Below are positions 11,885-24,200 of a DNA stretch of 64,000 nt, piece after piece. Every line of letters begins with the position of its first letter. The stretch's first letter is position 1. The notes under the pieces are model-generated. The model saw only the letters and a list, made by a program, of their open reading frames with translations, was not told where the DNA came from and did no database searches. The position numbers and the translations under genes were made by a program. This DNA comes from Reticulitermes speratus (lineage: Eukaryota > Arthropoda > Insecta > Blattodea > Rhinotermitidae): positions 22,637,033-22,701,032 of the forward strand of contig JAJKFL010000014.1 of assembly GCA_021186555.1 (NCBI GenBank), given 5' to 3'.

Positions 11885-12196
11885 ATAATGGTAGCGTAAA
11901 AGATAAAGTTCACCCTAGAACAGGCCGTGAATGCCCAGAGGGGGAGTAGAGGTATAGCTCTAATCTTTCCTTAACCTCGGCGCTAGATGGGGGTGGTTGG
12001 TCAACGCCACGCCCCGGCCGCTTTACCCCCGGGAATGACCCGGTACCCATTGTACAGGAGGCTGGGCAGGCCCCAGGGTCGGTTTGGATGGGAGCTGAAA
12101 ATTTCGCCCCAGCCGGGATTCGATCTTCGAACCGTCCAGCTCGTAGCGAGGCGCTGCACCGACTACGCTATCCCGGCCCACATAATGTTAGCGTAA
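11885..12196 (-). mobile_element. tRNA-derived SINE, family B, with 15 bp target-site duplication
   Basis: The element occupies 11900-12181 on the minus strand, with flanking direct repeats ATAATGGTAGCGTAA (11885-11899) and ATAATGTTAGCGTAA (12182-12196), one mismatch apart. From its 5' end it reads GGGCCGGGATAGCGTAGTCGG (tRNA-like A-box region), a B-box-like GATCGAATCCCGG, a GC-rich body (GTACAGGAGGC on the opposite strand), CCGAGGTTAAGGAAAG and TAGAGCTATACC-like blocks, then GGGTGAAC at the 3' end. The duplication fixes both ends and shows insertion by target-primed retroposition. Open frames over it are not genes. Confidence 0.92.
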
Positions 12197-12918
12197 TACT
12201 CGGATTGCAGTACAAAGTATCACTATTGATTTAAGCCCTTGGTTTATACTGAATTGCATTATTCCGGCTATGCATGTACAGTCTCTTCAGTTTGTATACT
12301 TCATTGTACCTTATTAGTAGTAGTCTTAGTATATAAAATATCCAACTTAAATAACACCCTGCGGGCCGTGCACAGTTCAATAGCTGTAATATTTGTAACT
12401 GAGCTAGAAAACGACAAACGAAACTCTTATTAGCTGATATGGTAGGGATCGTCTCATACTTCTTACAGTAATAGGGCCTTTAAACATCTAAACGTATAAA
12501 ATTTAGGGGTCTCTTGTTTCAAATCCTAAGGAAGACAACCAGCTATTCTGAGAATACTCTAGGACATCCTTGTTAAAGTTACATGCTATTGCCAGAGCTG
12601 GATGTTAAAAATCGGCAAGTTTAGATTGATTTTCCAGGAAGCAAAGCTGCTTGGACAAAGCTTCCTCAAGCATCAACCATTCCGTTGTTTACTTTGTAGG
12701 CCTGCTGTACATTTTCTGATTCCAGCGAATTTAATATCACAAGGTAGGCTTCAGTTTGTGACTCCATGCTGACAGTTGAGGTGTAGAGCACAAATCAGGG
12801 GCTGAGATAGTTAAGAGACAGACAATTGGCAGGTGAAGCTGAAGGTTTTGGAGGAATATCTGCCCAGATGTCACTGTCTTCACAAACCCCGTGCAAAGTT
12901 CCCTGTGATTGAGTCTTG
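12197..12918. other. Anonymous spacer
   Basis: No gene was recognised. A stretch at about 12753-12796 resembles one unit of the minisatellite that begins at 12919, so the array may once have been longer. Confidence 0.4.
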
Positions 12919-13218
12919 GCTTTAGCGGCGAAAACTCTCTGTAGAACACACTTTCTATTTTGTAGCAACATATAGCTGAGCTATAGCACGACTTGTCTCC
13001 TTTGTAGCGATATATAGCTGCCTAGCTGTAGCACACGTGTCAACTTTGCGTAACCGTATACCTGCCTCAGCTGTAGCACGATATGTCTAGTTTGTGGCGA
13101 CACACAACTACCTGAGCTGCAGCATTGTAGCGGCATTTGAGTACAAACATTACAGTTCGGGGTGTTCACTTTATAGGGGCATTTAGTCGGCTGGACTAGA
13201 ACATGGCATGCTTATTTT
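12919..13218 (+). repeat. Degenerate minisatellite, unit about 44 bp
   Basis: Unit starts of the form TTTGTAGCGAYATA lie near 12919, 12959, 13001, 13045, 13091, 13125, 13170 and 13215, giving spacings of 34-46 bp. Internal landmarks are CTGAGCTGTAGCAC and TGTCTA. Units differ by many substitutions, so the array is old. Confidence 0.78.
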
Positions 13219-14634
13219 GTGTCCCCAATTTTACATCAGCCTTAGAAATGTAAACGTGTGCTGCCGTTTAATAAAGTCTCACACTACTAAATTACACCAC
13301 GAAGTTGAAATATTTAAATATATCGTTTCTGCTACATTGACCTTTCTCTTTGAGGATTCTTATGGTTTTTCTCAGACTGTACATGCACGTACCGAGACAG
13401 CGCCTAGTAAAAGACCACATAGGTTCCTAAAGGTGCATGCGCGGTACTCATATTCGTGCTGGTGATAATTGCAGTTGCTATTGTCGTCTGTATGCGGACC
13501 GTTCGTTCTTTGACTTGAAACGTCAAAAATTGCCTTAATGAACGTGTCTAAAGCATTTGAGACAACCGAATCGATTCCAGGGATCTGGTGGATTGCGTTG
13601 TTTGGGCTCAGGCTCGTGAAAGCTTCTACATTTACGGAGACACAAGACGGAAAGGCGCCATTACCACGTCGTCTTCAGTGGGATTCCACTTACTTTCTTT
13701 TTGCCTGAAGAGCGTTTAGGAAATGAAAGCTTTGTTCTCGCTCAATCGTATAGGCTACGTCAGTCGACATAACTCGTTTAATTAGAGTACAACAACAATG
13801 TGGCTACGTACTCGTATATCGATGTTACTTTAAATCCATCATAAGGACGAATATGGCATGAGGTATTCAGTTGGCAATGGCGTGTAATATATATGTAAAG
13901 TTGGGTTCCCAACATTTTGTTCTGTGTATGTTGTATGTGTAAATGCTGACATGTATTGCCGTAGTTTTTGTGGTTTACTCTGAATGAATGAATGAATAAA
14001 TAAATACATAAATAAATATTAATTAATACCATGATCATAAAATGTCTTCTTTGCTTTTCCTGCACTCATTACGTCTAATAGGCCTAGGGTTTAACAAGTT
14101 ACACTTGTTTTTAGACGTCGAGAACGCCGATAAACAAAGACTTTCGTTCTTGAAGACGAGAAGCATATGACAAAATTTTTGCCCATAACAGTTGCAAATA
14201 TTACTTTGACGTCAACTCCGTCGTTCACGTAAGACTCTATTCACTTGTTTCTAAATGCCGAAAGTCCCTGTGAAACGCGTCTCGGTTTGGTTTAGAACTG
14301 AGTAGGGATACGCTTATGAATACATGCTACTAATTATACAAGTCCATTCTGCTGGTCTCAAAGACATACAATTTCAAAGGTCGTATGTATGAACAAATAG
14401 TTCGAAACAACATAAACCGATTAATTCATACCCACCGATAACTGTATATTTATATGCATGTAGTAGGTATATATATATGTATGTAATTAAATTAAAAACT
14501 ATAGAGTGTTAAATATTTATGCCTTATGCAATAACATTAACATTTTGTGGTCAGTCTGTACGATATTTAGAGTAGGCAAGTAATATCCAACGTTCCGTGA
14601 TGAGATCTGCGCTGTTCTAGGTTTTCACTCAGCG
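13219..14634. other. Spacer with a (GAAT)/(AAAT) tract
   Basis: A tetranucleotide tract of GAAT then AAAT units lies at about 13982-14017. No gene was recognised. Confidence 0.5.
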
Positions 14635-14700
14635 TCAAATGGTAATCATTTACCGATGTTTCGGGACAACGTATCACTCCCATCTTCAAGGGCCTTAATT
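14635..14700 (-). mobile_element. Penelope-like terminal repeat with hammerhead-like core
   Basis: On the minus strand (14692-14651) it reads CTTGAAGATGGGA, a ten-base loop, TCCCGAAACATCGGTA. TGGGA and TCCCG pair as stem II, and GAAAC-ATCG-GTA fits a two-base-pair helix III plus cleavage triplet. The downstream GCTGAGTGAAAACC block is of the kind seen after such cores. It is a fragment without coding sequence. Confidence 0.55.
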
Positions 14701-16440
14701 TCAATATCTCAGATCTCAATATCCAACGTTAATTATCGTACCTCAGAAGTTTTCAAATATGCAGGCACAATATCTACCCCTGGTCCTATATAGATGCATG
14801 TGGTATCTTTCACATATGCGTTCACTAGGCTAGCGATTATGAAATACTTATCTACATAGATAGATAGATAATTTCATTATCTGCAAGAAACAAATGGCTG
14901 TTGCCATCATAATATTCCATGACAAGTGCGACAATATTGTACATCCCAAACAACTGGCTTCGGTTCAGTGTTATGGGGATATGAACGCCATAGAACTTTG
15001 AAATCGGAACAGAAAGTACACAGTTACTTTTCGTCTTATTATTGTGATAATTTTTGCGAATTGTTATCTTGAGACTGCTTTGTCGCTGTTCTTTGACTTT
15101 TTTTTATTATTATTAATATGGAGAAGCGACACCATCAGGTTTGTGTGAATTCTCCGTACTGTTTCTGTTAATGTATGTAGTTAGGTTCGTAAGTCCTGTA
15201 TGTAAATAAAATATACAGGATTAAAAAGCCTGTGCATTACAAATTTTTTCACTGTCGTGTTTTGAGATCAACAAACCCGATATAGTTAAAAGAGTTTATC
15301 TTGTTATGTTCTATTAAAAGTGTGCGAAGATTTGGTCTACTGTGCAGTTGAAACATACCATGTATATATATATATATATAAAGTTCTCCTTAAATGATAT
15401 GAAAACCTATACTGCTTACGGGAATGCCCATGCTTCGTGTTACATCTATTATTCATAAATACTCTTAACATTCTGTCGCGTACAGAGAAGCACCCGGCAC
15501 AACTTAACACATAACTTTCAGGAACCTGCTCTGCGTGGTGTTGGTGTTGTTTCAGCCTTAGACTGTAGGGTTGTTATTGTTTATGACACACAGTTAAAAA
15601 GTATCAATATTAGTTGCTCAGAAACAACACTCTGTCGAAACAAACTTAAATGCAAATGGGTTCTTAGCGTCTGTAATATCAGTTCTTAAATTTTAGAGGG
15701 CGACAGAAGGACGGACGGACTTACACTTGGCACTATGCTAATATAGTTCCGAAAGAGATGCCGTAAGTGGGAAAACACTATAATGGTAGTTTATATAGCA
15801 CTGGAAGATCCGGAATATGAAGGCAAGCCATCAAGAACCACTGGTCTTCCCTTACCCCCTGCAGGCATGAGCCGTCTTGTAATCCCTGTATTGTTGAACG
15901 TAAGCAGAATTCCCCTTGACGGCATTAACCAAGCGTGCACTCGCTGGTTAAATGCTGGCATTTTGCTCTAAAGCCTCCTCTTTGCCTGATGAGGTCTGAG
16001 TAAAGGCGATAGTGCGTTACTTCCAGATGTTCCGCTTACAAGTAGTGCTAGATAACTAGGTTGAACATTGACATGTGTGTTTTACTGAGGCTTACTTCAT
16101 TGTTTATTTCTGTGAGTAATGAACGATTTTATATGTAAATTAAACTGTGCAATACAAACTTTCGTGTACGTGTGTTTATCACCATTAGGCAATAATGTAT
16201 GCCCGTATTGTGTAGGGCTGTGCAGTTCTATTTCTTACAACAATAATATCCTCCATTAACTTCGGTATTTTCTTAAGGGCAAAAAACAGAACTCAGTAGT
16301 CTGAAGTCTTTTGGGATGTTAGGCCGTGTCAAGCAGTCCTACAATCCAGGACCTCTCTCTCATGGGAATGAAGGCAGTACGATCTTTCGAAAAGTCACTA
16401 AGTGTTTTCCTAACTTAATAGAATTCGTCCCGTTGTATGT
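14701..16440. other. Spacer with short AT repeats and one GC-richer island
   Basis: A (TA)n run lies near 15364-15380 and TAGATAGA units near 14857-14871. The segment 15783-15985 is GC-richer than its surroundings and open in one frame for 62 codons. It may be an unclassified repeat fragment. No gene was recognised. Confidence 0.4.
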
Positions 16441-16469
16441 TCAGAAAAATATTTTAAAAACAATTTAAG

Positions 16470-16791
16470 TAGTCAGTCTAAAGCAACTGTGTTTTCATTT
16501 AAAAGCTACATGTTTCGGTCTAGGTATCCACTATCATTAAATGAAAAATACAGTCATTGAAAGGCAGGTAAAAAATTCACTATACAAAACATCATGTTTT
16601 ATGTGGGATCCTACACTTTTGTAATATTTTTTACAATAAATATGTAAATATCCCACGTAAACATGATGTTGTTTTGTACATTGCATTCTTTTATCTGCCT
16701 TTTAATGATTGTATTTTTAGCGTAATGATGGTCGATATCTAGACCGAAACATGTAGCTTTTAAATAAAAACACAGTTGTGTTAGACTGACT
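16470..16791. mobile_element. Inverted pair of Penelope-like terminal sequences
   Basis: The left arm (16470-16610) and right arm (about 16645-16791) are reverse complements with scattered differences and a short loop. Each carries AGTCAGTCTAA, AACTGTGTTTT, TTTAAAAGCTACATGTTTCGG and TCTAG in mirrored order. Read outward, each arm holds an ATGATGGTC-type segment, then GACCGAAACATGTAGC and an AATAAA-like stretch. GGTC and GACC can pair as hammerhead stem II before GAAA. Opposed terminal repeats of this type are a known arrangement of Penelope-like elements; assignment here is by motif only. Confidence 0.6.
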
Positions 16792-16799
16792 AATATTTT

Positions 16800-17892
16800 A
16801 TTGAAGTGTTTTCCACTGGGCACGCCGTGACATTCCTGAAGACTTGAATGTTTATCAACACTGCTCTGAGATCGCAAACACGTTTAACACTGCAGATTTT
16901 TATGTTGCATTTTTAATGTTTTTATGTTTAGTGTGAATATGTCGTCCTTGTTTAATTTACTTATCTATGTCTTCTTTAACTTTGTTCTCAATATCTAAGA
17001 CTACATGGCCTTGAATAGTAAGATAATAAGTGGATAATGAGTTGGAAATTATACGGATGGAAACGACTGTGGCGTAGTTAGGGAAATTATCCCGGAATTT
17101 GCATGACGGAATTGAGGAAAACCAAATAAAACCTCAGGATAGTCAGTGTCGCGGTCGAGAATCGAAACGGGCACCTTCCAAATACGAATCAGAAACATTA
17201 TTGCTTGAGGACACTTGCTCATTCTTGCCTGTGTGTTTGGAAGTTATATTTATTGCGTATTCTCATCCCGCAGAAAACTAAGTCCTTATTAAGAACAAAA
17301 TGAATTGTATTAAGAAAAGAGGTATTTAGTATTGAATCGACGATTGATACTGCATGGAATGTTTATGTTACAGAGCAGCTACGTATGTCGCTTGAAGGCT
17401 ATGTGCTGACCATGTGCACAGTGTGTGTTATAGAATGGTTACATTGTGTTCGGACATGAAACACAGTGCTACAGTTCTAAATGCTCCCCAGGATTTGTTG
17501 TCCTTAGTTTGTCATCCTAAGAGTAAAGTGGATTATTATGGTAAAATAATAAATACGCATTTTCAATCTTCTCTTGCTGCATGAGCATAATTATTCCTCT
17601 GCAGATTCGGCATTTGACTCGACTGTACCACGTAGAAGAAGTGACAGTCAATTTGCATAAAATTGTTGGGATTTCGAGTTGCATAAACATAACATAATAA
17701 AGTGATATGTTCAGTCTTGTCTGTATATTATTATTGTAATAATTAATTTGAAGCAAATCTTGTTTATTTACGACTCTGTTGCATGTATTTTGTGCTTAAA
17801 TAAAGACTATTGACTTTGGTTGGTTATGTCAATGCAAATATACTATGTATGTTACCTACAGATTACAGAAGTTTCTAACCCGAGTTTTCTTG
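16800..17892. other. Anonymous spacer
   Basis: Nothing recognisable. Short frames at 17099-17281 and 17517-17756 lack signatures. Confidence 0.4.
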
Positions 17893-18055
17893 ACACTTTA
17901 AAGCCCAGTGGTTAGTGTGTGTAACGCCATGTTTAACAATTACAGCTCTCTATTTTACCCACGCACATTAGTCGTGTGTTCTATATGATTCTTACATTAA
18001 ACAGCAATTATTTTCCTATACAAAATTCACGGAGTGGTCTTTTAATAGAAGCTGA
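17893..18055 (+). repeat. Unclassified interspersed repeat, family F
   Basis: Shares three ordered blocks with 25450-25602 and 43280-43447: TTAAAGCCCAGTGGTTAGTG, TGTAACGCC with a TTTAACA-like stretch, and CCTATACAAAATTCACGGAG followed by TGGTCTTTTAATAG. Length is about 165 bp. The AGTGGTTAGTGTRTGT portion resembles a pol III A box, but no clear B box was found. Confidence 0.6.
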
Positions 18056-18179
18056 ATCTGTTACCTGCTAGGCACGGACTGAAGCTTTGTATACAGTTTA
18101 GATTAATTTTACTCTTCAGAGGTCTTCGAGAAATAACAAGTTTAACCGATTTTCAAGAATAAAAAAATATGAATAGCTA

Positions 18180-18260
18180 AAATTAAGCCCGTGAAGAACA
18201 CGTTCCACCTTCCTGTAAGAGAAGTCCTTCTGTGACGAAATGTTGGTACATAGAACGTTC
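18180..18260 (+). repeat. Weak hammerhead-like repeat fragment
   Basis: TTCCTGTAAGAGAAG, then TGTGACGAAATGTTGGTAC, resembles the better copy at 35238-35276 in layout. The match is loose and could be chance. Confidence 0.25.
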
Positions 18261-21200
18261 TTGTACAGAAATGGTATAACTTACTCTGACTTCAGGGCAA
18301 ACTGGTTGGCAACTGACCAGATGTAGGGGCACTCCTCTCTGCAGGGTCTGCCCTCACTTTGTGGACACGAATATGATGAAACAACAATGATCAATGAATG
18401 TATGTTCTTAATGCAACCTTCCGATGTTCATAGAACTGACTTAGAGCAGTGGACGTTTATGAAATACAACTGTGAAGAAACGGAATTAATGTTATTGCCA
18501 AGACTATGCACGTTCGTACTGGAGAGTTATACATCACAATGATGGGAGTATTAGCGGACAGTTTGGTGGCTGCCGGGCGGTAATTACAACCGTGAGTATT
18601 CTCATCTGTTCTGTCTGTTCAATGACAGAGCATTATGTCAGAACTATTTAATCTTGTTGGAATCAAAATCACCAACACTTTCCTTCCGAAACAATTGAAC
18701 TCTGCCACATTTAGGAGGAACTGCGTAATTACCTTTCCCTATATGTGTATTATACTTTCGTTTTGCATTGTGACGAGAAATGAACGTACCTTTTGTTGGC
18801 TGTAGTTTTCATTATATTCATATTTTGTCCAACATGCACTTTCGTTATCCGTTGTAATTAGAGTGGTTTTTAAAGTATATGCATCTGGTTACATGAAAGT
18901 CATAGGCTAATTTCTTTGTTTAAATCCTCGTCATGAAGGTATGATTTGGACGTGGATGTCAACATGCGTTTTGGGTTTCGAAACTAGATGAAGACGTGTC
19001 TGTACATTCATGCTTCGGCTTATCCTTCGATGGTCGTTGAGTATTTGGAAGGGTTGGCTGGTATGCTTTTTGAAAATCGATGGAGAAGGGAAAAGTCTTG
19101 TTACTGATGCTAATCTAGTTGTCCAGTCCTTGGAAGTCCTCTCGTTGACTGAACCCTCGCTTCCCCTTTATGCCATATGCGTAATTTAAACTTGTTGCAG
19201 TAACTGAATTTGCCCATGATCGCCCTCTGTCTGTCTCGCCCGTCGGTGTTTAGGGCAGTATGTCTGTGCGCGTTTTAATCTGTTACTTATTTCAATAAAC
19301 TTTTTCAATAAGTGCTTTTTAGAGCGCTGTTCATTTTTTCAGCTTCGTGCACTACTCTCACGTTTCAGCCCCCCAGTTTATTCGTACGTACTGACTGCCT
19401 GATTTAAATGTAATCACTAGGTGGAAATAGCTGTGACACGATGGCTGGTTAACACAAGACACGGACTTATGCCAACAGCGAATACAAAAGCTTATGCTAC
19501 CATTTGATAAATGTCTCAGTTGTTGCAGGGACTATGTGCAAATGTAGCGGGATTGCAGCACTGTTAATTCTGAATTGTTCTTATTAAGTTTAAAGTTTAA
19601 ATACGAAATTATATTCATTGTAAACTTAATTTCTTAGTGGCCTTCTTAGTTGTGTGATACAGGGCTGGACGCTTGCAAGAGCCGATTAATATTTTAGCTC
19701 ATGTCCATAAGAAGCGACCCGACTGCCCCACTCTCCGCAACTGTGTCTAGCTCGCCCTCTCATGAATGTTTCATCAGCGTTGGCACAGCGGAGGCATTTT
19801 ATCGCGCTTTGTTACCCAAACTGCCCTCTATGCCTCAATGACACAAATAACGATTTGACGCTTCGATTATCCGTCGCGTTCCAGATCTGATTTCTGCATG
19901 AACGGATTTAATAATCATTAGTTATGAATAGTGAAATATAGAAATAAGTATGGAAAAAAAGGTTTTCCAGGTTTTACCTCAACTAAATTTCAAAATTACA
20001 TTTGTAACTAGGTTTTCCATATGATAATATGAAAATAAAGTCCCAAATGTTGTATTAAAGAATTGTTTCATCAGTGATAATTAGTGGGTGTGGTTGCCTT
20101 CAGCGTATTCTGGTTCTACCTGCATGCACACATGCACGTCACGGTCGCGCTTGGAAGTATTGCCGTAGCTTTTGGCACTATCTAATTTAATGCCTTCAGA
20201 CTTCACATACTTTTTACTTTCAATCATTTGTGTTTATACCACCATCTAGCTATTAACACTTAGGTGTAATAATACGGGGATCACTGAACGCTTTTTTTTT
20301 AATTTTATAGACTTTAAAGTGTGATAATTTGAAAAATTTTGTACCGCCTTAATGGAAGTTACCTGCATCACATCAAAGCTTTCGTCACTTTTGTCGATTA
20401 TGCTACAATGCAATTTCTCAAGACAGAACGCTTAATTGGCTGTTTGTTGTGGTTAAACAAGTTCACTATTTACTATCCCAGTTCATTTTGATAAATAATA
20501 TCATATTTTCTTTCACTCTTTTTCGGTCAGAGCTTTTCTGTGCTCTGTCTTTGTAGACCGACCATTTTGTAACTGGGCTATGTCGAAAGAGCCGCGCCTC
20601 GTAACCATTGAAACATTAATCTACGTACGTCTTAGTTTCTGCTGAAGAAACAAGACATCACTTCAGTAAACATTCACTGCAATTGGAAAATAATCATTGT
20701 CGCTCTCCTCATATTTCGTAACCAAACGATTGCTTCAGAATGCAAAGTATGTTTAAATTCTCCATTTGTGTGTTTATGTGACATTCGGACTTGTTCTGCC
20801 TAGCAAAACCCAAACCAACCCACTTCCTGTCCGCTACTTATACCGAAGTTCTAGCGATAGATAGAGTGGCCTCCACAGTCTTAAGGTAGATCTTATTGAA
20901 CGGTGCGTGGGGTTGATGAACCACAGTTTATGGAGGTACAGGCTGCCAGAGATGAAAGTCGGCAGTCTTACAGAAGATTTTCGCATTTTATTTTTTTTTG
21001 TTAATAGTGTAATATCATACAAATGCGTTTTCATTGAGTCTTGTCTTCTAAACTCTATTTTCAGGGTAGGCCAGCGCCTTACATTTGCCTAAACACGTTC
21101 TCGAGATTTGTTAACTCTGAAATATCTTTATTCTAGTTTTGATTATGTGACTGTCTTCTTTTATTTGGGGAAACACTGAAGCATTATCAAGACTGATAAA

Positions 21201-24200
21201 GGATTTTAATCCGATTATGAACTAGGAAGTCTTCTGTTTCCTATGATCCTTTAAGGTGAGTTTACTTTACTATGGATCGTGATTTACTGTTTACAACCAT
21301 AATAAAATCCATCCATACCACGCCATGAACAAATACGTTAATATTTAATAATGCTAACAATCAAACTATGAAATTCAAGAACTATTTTATGATTAACTGT
21401 GTGCAGGCAGGGATTGCAGGCTCAACAACCTACACATGAGTGAGATGCAAAATCGACTATTTGTCCAATTAACGAATCATTGTAATTTAATTATACGCAC
21501 ACAATTTTCTATTGCTTACCTTTCAAGCTGTATCCTTTCAATGATTTATTTCAGCTAAATACCGTATATTTTAATTGCATACTTTTCAAGGATGTTTAGT
21601 CGGCTGTTAAAACGTCATTTTTTTCACTTGTGTGTGTTTTAAGCTTCCATCGTTGAACGGTTTAATGCTCTTTAATACTAGATCGAGAGTTTCAGTTTGA
21701 TATATTTTAACTTTATTATATGATTGTTTTAATTCCCTACCTTAACATTTCGTGCTTCAAAAAGTTACTATTTCAAAGTTTAATACGGCTAATTAAATCA
21801 ATTGATTTGATATTGTACATCCAAAACTGAACTTAGTATCCTATCCTGGCATGCCGACACTGCTTCTAGACAAGCATAATACAAGATAAAAGTCAGTTTA
21901 AAACATTTTACGATTCAATAAACGCTGTGTGTACTTAACAACGGCGATGCCAGCTCATTCAACTACAGTACCGACTTACACGAATTTCGATTTAGAACTA
22001 TGTGACAATGTGTTTTCTACCCTCACTGCTTCTGCACACATGTACATGGCGATCTTGAATTAGTAGCAAATTGAAGTTGCACGTGAGAATTATAAATACG
22101 GAATTTGTTTACCAATACTCTTCTACAATAAATTTCTATGTTGTTACTTCAGTACTGCGCCATCTACGATTCTCTTTGGTTTGTGTAACAAAGTAGTAAG
22201 TAGGGTGATATACATGTGCGGTTATTGATGTATTTCTTACACGATATTTGAATAAAGAATTGAAAACGTGTTCTGAGGTAATCATCCGAGATTAACGTAT
22301 TAAATTCGATCAAAAGCAGCGTGTTCTTAAAAGTAGTGAACTGGTCGAGTACCTTGGATTTCATTCCGAGTGCCATGTTGTTGCTGCTCCAGAAATGCAT
22401 TCGTTAAAATTTGTAAGCACGCTATAAATTGACAGAATTATCTTCTTCTTATTCGCCTTAAAATGAAGAAATGTCGTACCCTAAAACTGATACATAAATT
22501 CTTTCAACGGAAATTAAAAAGACAGGCAATATACATATAACATAACATTGATGCGCATTCGCGTAACCACTGTTGCCGTGGAAAAGCAATTAGTATTACA
22601 TACTCTTGAGTGTGTCTGTAGCCTTAGTTATCCAGCATGCAAAGCGCATGTGCCGTGTTATGTTGCCATCTGTGGCCTGTCTGGCTCTACGATATTTTTA
22701 CACATTGTCACATAAACTGCACGACTTTCGGAAAAAGGTATTGAACACAAAACGTGTGTTTTGATTTTCTGTACAAGTTTATTCTAAAACATTTCTCATT
22801 CTAAGAAGAATTCAGGGAGACTTTATCATAAATAACCCAAGATCTTCCTGTAAAGTACCTGTCTTTCTTGTTAGAGTTTGATGAAGCTTGAAGTTTCTCG
22901 ACAGATTTTCGAAAATGTGCTCAAATATCAAACTTTATGAAAGTCCGTCCATTCGGAGCCAAGTTTTTCCATTCGGATGGACGGTTGGACAGACATGACG
23001 AAGCTAATAGTTGCTTTTCGCAATTTTGCGAACGCACCTAAAGGTCGGTCTACAGAGGAAGAGCAGTGTGACAAGACATTTGGATTTAGTTTCTATTGGA
23101 GACAGAGATACTGATACAGCTTATGAGGCTGTGTGAAAATTAGATGCTTGCAGAACCGTAGGTTAAAGTACATACGTGAAGGTGGATCACTACTTATTCT
23201 CCATTTTGGAAATAGATGGAAGCAGTATCCTGTGTGTTATTCTCTTTACAACTGTGCCTCGTGTTTCAGCCACAGAAATAAATTCTTATTACAGTGGAGA
23301 TAAATTATGATGTAGAAGAACTAGTGGCAGTTGTCTGCTGTGTTTTATTAACTCACTGCTTGCAAGTGTGCTTTAAAACAATTACAGTAATTACAATAGA
23401 ACAAAACCAGTGCAGTCTATGACTGGACCTTGCATCGCAATGGAGCTTACTGCATTACGCTGTATTTTTGTGACAAGCAACGTGCAGGATTTTTGTGTTT
23501 AATTGATACAGTAAGTATCTTTTAAACTCCATTAATGGAACTTCTGTGTTTGGTTACAAGCGTTTTAAATATTTCCCTGTGACCTGTGAATCTTTCATGT
23601 CAAAAACGAAATTAATCAGCTGTATTACAAGCGTCGACGTGTTTCCTGTGGATGCAGTGTAAGCCTATTATACTGAACGTAGCTGAGAATTGAAGATGCC
23701 AGAATTAATTGCTTTCTTAATCAATTTCTCTAAACTTTTTGGGGTACTGTAAAAGAAATTCAAACCTATTATTGAGGAAAATTATTCTGTCGGAAACTTG
23801 GTTAAGCTTTGGAATAATGAATTTTTGTTACAAAGGCTTACCGCAGTAATTATGTTTATGGATGTTACACATCCCGTAGCGGCGTGCTACACATGTGTGA
23901 ACGAATGTGATCTCATGTAATACTCGGACACAGTACGCTGGTAGTTGATTGTTCGTTATGTGCCATACAGTGATGTGATTATTTGTTAACAGGAAAGGAG
24001 AGTGGAACAGCGTAACGACATGGTGCAGGAAGGTATTGGCAGATTCCTGTGGTGGATAAATAAACTGAACAAAAACTGCGGACCTTAATTGATATATCAC
24101 ATACAACTCAGTATGTGCATTAATATGTCAAAACTATTTCAGGCAGTTCTTACTACTGTATTTCAATTTACACGTCATTTACTAGTAAGAAACACGGAAA

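Noticed and set aside
19668-19850. hAT-like terminus beginning CAGGGCTGGACG
   Set aside because: No matching inverted end or eight-base target duplication was found, so it is kept only as a remark.
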